A stretch of 9,738 nucleotides of DNA from contig USNA01000021.1 of NCBI GenBank assembly GCA_900555955.1, positions 1 to 9,738 of the forward strand, read 5' to 3'. Below the pieces are notes generated by a model. That model was not told the origin of the DNA, ran no database searches, and saw only the letters and a list, made by a program, of their open reading frames with translations. Positions within the stretch are counted from its first letter, which is position 1; the number at the start of each line of letters is the position of its first letter. A program made the translations under genes and the position numbers. The stretch comes from an uncultured Collinsella sp. (GTDB lineage Bacteria; Actinomycetota; Coriobacteriia; Coriobacteriales; Coriobacteriaceae). Positions 5,162 to 9,738 of the stretch are shown here, one piece after another.

Positions 5162-6439
5162 ATGAACCTGACCTCCCAACAGCAAGCCCTGCTCGACGGC
5201 GCCAAGGGCCCCGCCATGGCCAAAGTGGTTAAGACCCTCGTTATGTACGGCGAATGCTTTGGCGCCGAGCGTATGGTTCCCGTGACCGGCGCAAACGGTC
5301 ATCTTGTCACAAGTTTTGGCCTCTCCATGCTCGGTCCAGTCTATGACCTTATGGATGAGCTGCTGAAAGACGGCGCCCTGTCCGGTCAGTCATTCTCGGT
5401 CGACCCGAGGCCCCTCGACCCCGCCGTCCCGGCCAACCCGCTGCAAAAGCTGCTGTTCAAGATTATGTATTCCAAACAAGACGATTATGAGGCACAGCTG
5501 CGCAGCATGGGCCTATTGGACAGCGATGCTTTCACCTGCACCTGCTACCAGCCCGAGGTTGGCAATCGACCTCGGCGTGGCGACATCCTAAGCTGGGCAG
5601 AAAGCAGCGCCGTGGTCTTTGCCAACTCCGTGTTGGGCGCTCGCTGCAATCGCAACTCCGGCATCATCGAGATGTTCGGCTCAATTGCCGGCTTTGTCCC
5701 GGAATTCGGCCTGCTCACCGATGAAGGCCGCAAGGCGACCTGGATCATCGAAGTCGACTGTAAGCGCAAGCCCGAAGCGCAAGTGCTTGGCAGCGCCATT
5801 GGCATGAAGGTGATGGAAGACGTCCCTTACATTAAAGGCCTCGACCGCTGGCTTGGCCGCGAACTCACACCCGGCACGCAGGACTACCTTAAGGACATGG
5901 GCGCCGCCAGCGCATCGAACGGCGCTGTCGGGCTCTACCACGTGGACGGCATCACGCCCGAGGCCGTCGAACAAGGCGAACAACTCATAGCACCAGACGC
6001 CCGAATCTATCGCATTGACGACGCCGAGCTGGAACGCATCCGCTCGAGCTACCCCGTTATGTGGAAGAACCCGGGCGCGCGCCCCAAGCTTGCCTTCATC
6101 GGCTGGCCCCCCCTCTCGTCTGCACAACTCGTCCATTGGGCAGACGCCATCTGCAATGGGCTGAGCGCCTCCGGCAACTGCCGCGTGCAAGTACCCACCG
6201 TACTGACCGCCGCCCCATCCGTGGCAGACGCCTTCCGCAAGACTGCGGCATACAGACGCCTCTCGACTACCGGCGCCGTCGTCTCGAGCATCTGCCCGCT
6301 TATGTACACCAACAACCCGCTGTGCGGCAGCATGCCCATCATCACCAACTCCAACAAGTTGCGTACGTACTCGGCATCGCGCTACTACACCGACGACGAG
6401 GTGCTCGCCTACGTCACCACCGGAAAACCAATCAAATAG
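5162..6439 (+). CDS. Aconitase X large (catalytic) subunit, type II
   Basis: Aconitase X enzymes are metal- or Fe-S-dependent dehydratases. Known members dehydrate cis-3-hydroxy-L-proline in bacteria and mevalonate 5-phosphate in archaea. Family marks over 425 residues: LTSQQQALLDG (3-13), GAERMVPVTGANG (34-46), TCTCYQPEVGNRPRRG (125-140) and WAESSAVVFANSVLGARCNRNSG (145-167), then SSICP (375-379) and ITNSNK (394-399) near the end. C126 and C378 are the likely cluster ligands. The usual GCPHxS motif appears as GWPPLS (314-319), losing a conserved Cys and His (from memory of the family). An in-frame ATG at 5150 lies directly on AAAGG, so ATG 5162 with AAAGGA 11 bases upstream is preferred. It follows the ene-reductase by 21 bases and precedes the small subunit by 14, so the three probably form one operon. 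The substrate is not determined by sequence. Confidence 0.9.
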   Translation: MNLTSQQQALLDGAKGPAMAKVVKTLVMYGECFGAERMVPVTGANGHLVTSFGLSMLGPVYDLMDELLKDGALSGQSFSVDPRPLDPAVPANPLQKLLFKIMYSKQDDYEAQLRSMGLLDSDAFTCTCYQPEVGNRPRRGDILSWAESSAVVFANSVLGARCNRNSGIIEMFGSIAGFVPEFGLLTDEGRKATWIIEVDCKRKPEAQVLGSAIGMKVMEDVPYIKGLDRWLGRELTPGTQDYLKDMGAASASNGAVGLYHVDGITPEAVEQGEQLIAPDARIYRIDDAELERIRSSYPVMWKNPGARPKLAFIGWPPLSSAQLVHWADAICNGLSASGNCRVQVPTVLTAAPSVADAFRKTAAYRRLSTTGAVVSSICPLMYTNNPLCGSMPIITNSNKLRTYSASRYYTDDEVLAYVTTGKPIK

Positions 6440-6453
6440 GAAGGCGACTCCTC

Positions 6454-6897
6454 ATGAAGAAAATCTTTCACGGTCGCGTCGTTGTCCCCGGAACCGCCCG
6501 CGCCAAGGCACTTGTCTCTCACGGAGGGCTCAACACACTCGCATCGTTTCAGAAGGCACTGATGTTTGGCGACAAAAAGGCCATGTGTTCCGACCAAAAC
6601 AATCCCGACTTGTACGGCAAACCTTTGGCGGGATGTGCTTTGTGCCTTCCGCAGACTATCGGCTCCACCACAGGCGGCATGGTGCTCTTCTGCGCCACCA
6701 AAATGGGGCGCCAACCCGCATGCCTGCTGTTTTCCAAACCCATTGACAGCCTTGCCGCCGCTGGCGCGATCCTCTCGGGTGTATGGACCGACACCCCCAT
6801 GCCCACCATTGACAACCTGGGAGATGAGTTTCTCGATGCCGTGTCGACCGGAGACGCCATCACCGTGGCCGAAGACGGCACGGTCATCGTCGGCTAA
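6454..6897 (+). CDS. Aconitase X small (swivel domain) subunit
   Basis: This 147-residue protein is the separate swivel subunit that pairs with the large subunit in type II aconitase X (formerly DUF126). The domain opens with FHGRVVVPGTARAKALVS (5-22). The substrate-binding loop LPQTIGSTTGG (65-75) includes S71, the position of the conserved active-site Ser. It continues with GRQPACLLFSKPID (85-98), the AAAGAILSGVWTDTPMP segment (101-117) and TGDAITVAEDGTVIV (132-146). AGGAAGG (6438-6444) overlaps the stop of the large-subunit gene and stands 9 bases before ATG 6454, so translation is probably coupled. The length is normal for the family. C45, C61, C64, C80 and C90 are an unusually high number of cysteines for so short a protein. 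Confidence 0.9.
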   Translation: MKKIFHGRVVVPGTARAKALVSHGGLNTLASFQKALMFGDKKAMCSDQNNPDLYGKPLAGCALCLPQTIGSTTGGMVLFCATKMGRQPACLLFSKPIDSLAAAGAILSGVWTDTPMPTIDNLGDEFLDAVSTGDAITVAEDGTVIVG

Positions 6898-6992
6898 GGC
6901 TATCCGACCCGCCACCCGCAGATGAACAACGCGTTTCGCCATTTCCCACGCGCAGTGCGGGCGATAATCTTGACGTATTCGATATACAACAC

Positions 6993-7000
6993 AAAAGGAG
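6993..7000 (+). promoter_or_regulatory. Ribosome binding site of the M20 peptidase gene
   Basis: AAAAGGAG ends 7 bases before ATG 7008-7010 and fixes the start. The 110-base gap before the gene is the widest in the rightward block. It contains TTGACG (6970-6975) and TATACA (6983-6988), but they are only 7 bases apart and cannot form one standard promoter. Confidence 0.7.
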
Positions 7001-7007
7001 TCCCACC

Positions 7008-8429
7008 ATGGGAGCATCGGTATCGGTCGCACAGGGCACGCCTCTTGATGCAGGCACCTACAAGGCAGACGAGGCAGCCGTCGAGCGCTTTTGCGAATTG
7101 CTGCGCATCCCCACCGTTTCGCGTGAGAACATCGCCGAGCGCGACGATGAGCCCTTCAGCCAGTGGATTCCCACGCTTCAGCGACTTTATCCGCATTTCT
7201 TTAAAGTCGCCGAGCTCACACGCGTCGACGACTTTGGCATGCTCCTGCGTTGGCCTGGCGCCGATTCCGCCTTGGGCCCCATCGTCATGATGGCGCATCA
7301 GGACGTCGTGCCCGTCGAGGGCCAAGACTGGAAGCACGATCCCTTTGGAGCCGAGATCTTCGACGGCGAGATCTGGGCCCGCGGATCACTCGACACCAAG
7401 TGCATCGTCTCGGCTTTCTTCGAGGCCGCCGAGCATTTGATTGCCCAGGGCTTCGTTCCCCCGCGCGATGTCTGGTTCTTCTCGAGCGATGGCGAGGAAA
7501 TCGCCGCACCTACTGCAACCCATGCAGTGCAGTGGCTTCGCGAGCATAACATCCATCCCTACATGGTGCTCGATGAGGGTGGCGCCGTGGCAACCGACGC
7601 CCCGCTCGGCGTCACCGAACCCGTTGCCATGGTAGGCGTGTCCGAGAAGGGCCACGTCGACCTTACCGTCACGGCGCGCGCCGACGGCGGCCATGCCTCT
7701 ACGCCCGCGGCAAACGATGCCTGCCGTCTTCTCTGCCGTGTATGCGAGACTATCTCGGCCAACCCCGGCAAGCCGCAGCTCACGCCCGCCGTCGAGGCCA
7801 CGCTGACCGAGCTGGGTGCCCGCAGCAGCGCGACGTTTCAGGCAATCTTTGGCAACCTCTGGCTCACACGCCCCGCGGTTACCAAGATTATGGCCGCCAG
7901 CCCCGAGACCTCGGCCATGCTGCGCACAACCTATGCGCTCACGCAGCTCGAAGGCTCCAACGCGCATAACGTGCTGCCACCGGTCGCTCGCGCCAATTTC
8001 AACGTTCGCATCGCTCCGTTCGAGACCATCGCCGATGCCGTTGAGCGCGCTCGCAGGCTCGCCGCACAGCGGTGCCGCGCCTCGGGCGTAAGCCCCGACC
8101 ATGTCACCGTCGAAATCAACGAGGCGATTCCCTACACCGAGCCCGCGCCCATCTCGCCTTACGAAAACGATGCCGCCTTCAACTACATCCATCGCTGCGT
8201 GTCTGGTGTCTATCCCGAGGCCGGCTTTGCCCCCTACGTGCAGAACTCCTGCACCGACTCGCGCGAGTTCAACGAGATCTGCGATCGCGTCTACCGCTTC
8301 TGCGGCTTTATCTACTCGGGCGAGGCGCGCAAGCTCATCCATGCCGCCAACGAACGCATCGGCGTCGACGTCTACAAGCGCGGCATCGAATTCTATGTGG
8401 CGTTTCTCGCCAACCTTAAACAACTGTAG
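7008..8429 (+). CDS. M20 family metallopeptidase (carboxypeptidase S / PM20D1-like)
   Basis: This 473-residue enzyme of the two-zinc M20 family hydrolyses amide bonds of dipeptides or N-acyl amino acids. Metal ligands and catalytic residues in order: H97 and D99 (MMAHQDVVPV), D129 (GSLDTK), E163/E164 (DGEEI), D189 (VLDEGG) and H445 (IHAANERIGVD). The dimerisation or lid domain (about 210-350) contains ADGGHASTP with H229. WKHDPFGAEIFDGEIWARG (108-126) and the LDEGGA motif point to the carboxypeptidase S/PM20D1 subgroup rather than to PepV, DapE or ArgE. There is no signal peptide, so it acts in the cytoplasm. The transporter gene follows 53 bases later, suggesting that it cleaves what the transporter brings in (inference). 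The exact substrate is open. Confidence 0.88.
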   Translation: MGASVSVAQGTPLDAGTYKADEAAVERFCELLRIPTVSRENIAERDDEPFSQWIPTLQRLYPHFFKVAELTRVDDFGMLLRWPGADSALGPIVMMAHQDVVPVEGQDWKHDPFGAEIFDGEIWARGSLDTKCIVSAFFEAAEHLIAQGFVPPRDVWFFSSDGEEIAAPTATHAVQWLREHNIHPYMVLDEGGAVATDAPLGVTEPVAMVGVSEKGHVDLTVTARADGGHASTPAANDACRLLCRVCETISANPGKPQLTPAVEATLTELGARSSATFQAIFGNLWLTRPAVTKIMAASPETSAMLRTTYALTQLEGSNAHNVLPPVARANFNVRIAPFETIADAVERARRLAAQRCRASGVSPDHVTVEINEAIPYTEPAPISPYENDAAFNYIHRCVSGVYPEAGFAPYVQNSCTDSREFNEICDRVYRFCGFIYSGEARKLIHAANERIGVDVYKRGIEFYVAFLANLKQL

Positions 8430-8433
8430 GACA

Positions 8434-8465
8434 GGAGGGCCGATAGCGCCCCTCCCCGCTTTTAC
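8434..8465 (+). terminator. Weak hairpin between peptidase and transporter genes
   Basis: GGAGGG (8434-8439) pairs with CCCTCC (8450-8455) around a 10-base loop, and CCGCTTTTA follows. The stem is short and the T run is only four bases and displaced, so it is at most an attenuator lowering transcription into the transporter gene. Confidence 0.3.
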
Positions 8466-8482
8466 CGACCAGGAGAACCAAC

Positions 8483-9738
8483 ATGACCCAACCAAATCTT
8501 AAGCGGGCGGCCCGGCTCGATACCAAGGCCGTCGCCCTCGCCTCCCTACCCTTTATGGGCATGATCAGCTTTTGGCAGGTCTACGACGGTATCGTTCCCA
8601 AGATGCTCACGGGAACCTTTGGTCTATCCAACTCGCTCACCGGCGCGATTATGGCCATCGATAATGTCTTTGGCCTGTTCCTGCTTCCGCTCTTTGGCAT
8701 CCTCTCGGACCGTTGCACAAGCAAACTCGGGCGCCGAACGCCCTTTATCTTGGGCGGCTCCGCGGTGGCAATGCTCTCCGTCCCGCTCATTGCGATTGCC
8801 AACAACATGGGCAGCCTACCTCTGCTCATTGGCGCGATTATTCTCACGCTTTTGGCAATATGCGCCTACCGCACCATGACGGTTGCCATCGTGGCCGATA
8901 TTACGCCTCGCCCACTGCGAACCAAGGCGGACTCGATCGAAAAGATCGTCGGCTATGCGGGAACGGGCCTTATGCTCGTCGCCATCTCGGTCATGGTTCC
9001 CAAGGCCGACAAACCCGATTATCTCCCGCTCTTTATCTTGCAGGCCGTCTTTATCCTCGTGTCGGCCGTTGTCTACGGCGTCTTTGTCCGTGAGCCCGCC
9101 CTCGTCGAAAAGATGCGCGAGAAATCGCTGTCCATGGGCATCGACGAGGATCAGATTGACAAAGATGACTCCCCCGAGGCCGGCGGTAAAAATCGCATTG
9201 CAGACGCCGGCGTACGCCGCTCCATCATCATGCTGCTCGCCGCAACGTTTTTCTATTACATGAGCTATAACGCCATGACCACCAATATCAGCCGTTATGC
9301 CGATATGTTCTACGGCATGGAGGGCGGTTCCTATGCCATCATCAATATCGTGACGATTGCAGGCGCGCTGCTAAGCTACGTACCCCTGGCAAATCTTTCG
9401 CTCAAAATCGGCCGTAAAAAGGTCGCCCTGGGCACCGCCGTCATCATGGTTTTATGCCCCGCGCTTCTTTGGCTGGCACCCGGTTTCTCGCCCGTGCTGT
9501 ACGGCGTCTTTTTGTTGATGGGCGTTGCGCTGGGCGGCGTGGACCTGTGCGTGTACACGATGATTCTGGAGTGCTGCAGCTCCCAAAGCGTGGGCCGCTA
9601 CTCCGGTTACTACTACACCGTAAGCATGGCGGCTCAGGTGGCGACACCGATTCTCTCCGGCATCGTTATGGACGTGGCGCCGTCGATGCTCTTCGCCTAC
9701 ATCACGGCAATGGGCATCTTTATGGCCGCGAGCATTGC
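8483..9738 (+). CDS. GPH/SLC45-like MFS transporter (3' end missing)
   Basis: ATG 8483 follows AGGAGA (8471-8476) at a good 6-base spacing. The frame stays open for 418 codons to the window edge, so only a few dozen C-terminal residues should be missing for this family. The protein is an inner-membrane secondary transporter. The first helices (about 15-34 and 50-74) lead to a major-facilitator motif A loop, GILSDRCTSKLGRRTPFILG (72-91). RTMTVAIVADITPRPLRTKAD resembles the glycoside-pentoside-hexuronide/SLC45 group, as does MSYNAMTTNISRYADMFYG after a charged cytoplasmic loop (MGIDEDQIDKDDSPEAGGK). Most of the twelve helices are visible. Relatives mainly symport sugars with protons or sodium, but some have other cargo, so the substrate is unsure. 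It probably shares a transcript with the M20 peptidase. Confidence 0.85.
   Translation, partial: MTQPNLKRAARLDTKAVALASLPFMGMISFWQVYDGIVPKMLTGTFGLSNSLTGAIMAIDNVFGLFLLPLFGILSDRCTSKLGRRTPFILGGSAVAMLSVPLIAIANNMGSLPLLIGAIILTLLAICAYRTMTVAIVADITPRPLRTKADSIEKIVGYAGTGLMLVAISVMVPKADKPDYLPLFILQAVFILVSAVVYGVFVREPALVEKMREKSLSMGIDEDQIDKDDSPEAGGKNRIADAGVRRSIIMLLAATFFYYMSYNAMTTNISRYADMFYGMEGGSYAIINIVTIAGALLSYVPLANLSLKIGRKKVALGTAVIMVLCPALLWLAPGFSPVLYGVFLLMGVALGGVDLCVYTMILECCSSQSVGRYSGYYYTVSMAAQVATPILSGIVMDVAPSMLFAYITAMGIFMAASI

Noticed and set aside
5681..6190. 169-codon open frame on the minus strand
   Set aside because: It is a shadow of the aconitase X large-subunit gene, with no independent support.
6889..6908. 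GTCGG/CCGAC hairpin after the aconitase X small subunit
   Set aside because: The stem is only 5 bp with a 10-base loop and no T tract, so it is not convincing as a terminator.
6962..6988. Promoter for the M20 peptidase from GATAAT, TTGACG and TATACA
   Set aside because: TTGACG and TATACA are only 7 bases apart, and no -35-like hexamer lies 16-18 bases before GATAAT or TATACA.
7386..8495. 369-codon open frame on the minus strand
   Set aside because: It lies wholly opposite the well-supported M20 peptidase and has no recognisable domain. Long antisense frames are expected in GC-rich genes.
1..9738. CRISPR arrays, tRNA/rRNA genes, insertion sequences, prophage genes
   Set aside because: I saw no regularly spaced repeats, no tRNA-like cloverleaf or CCA-ending stem, no transposase or integrase motifs and no terminal inverted repeats. 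Gene spacing is that of ordinary chromosome.

Overview
The window looks like chromosomal DNA of a GC-rich (about 60% by eye) anaerobic gut actinobacterium, most plausibly a Coriobacteriia member such as Collinsella. This rests on composition, GGAGG-type ribosome binding sites, and a gene mix of multidomain Old Yellow Enzyme flavoproteins, FxLYD proteins and an orphan Ser/Thr kinase with an XRE-like regulator. The genus is inference. It reads like a draft or metagenome assembly: one gene carries a frameshift and an implausible G9C8 tract.

Layout. 1-123 is the tail of an unrecognised rightward gene, closed by a terminator at 134-164 that also lies at the end of the leftward block. 165-2564 holds three leftward genes, in transcription order: a membrane-anchored FxLYD protein (2121-2564), an XRE-like helix-turn-helix protein (1650-2072) and a Ser/Thr protein kinase with three C-terminal membrane helices (about 163-1563). 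They look like a small signalling cassette. 2565-2786 is the divergent control region.

From 2787 everything runs rightward. A fused FMN/4Fe-4S/FAD ene-reductase of the 2,4-dienoyl-CoA reductase / BaiCD type (2787-5140, frameshifted near 3270) is followed 21 bases later by the large (5162-6439) and small (6454-6897) subunits of a type II aconitase X dehydratase. After a 110-base gap come an M20 metallopeptidase of the carboxypeptidase S/PM20D1 type (7008-8429) and a GPH/SLC45-like MFS transporter (8483 to the right edge, incomplete).

How they may work together (inference): the transporter imports a conjugated substrate, the M20 enzyme hydrolyses it, aconitase X removes water from a released hydroxy acid or hydroxyproline-like compound, and the flavoenzyme reduces the resulting C=C or C=N bond. 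Such a dehydrate-then-reduce route would serve as substrate assimilation or an electron sink in an anaerobe. I know of no characterised pathway with this gene set. The substrate cannot be read from the sequence.
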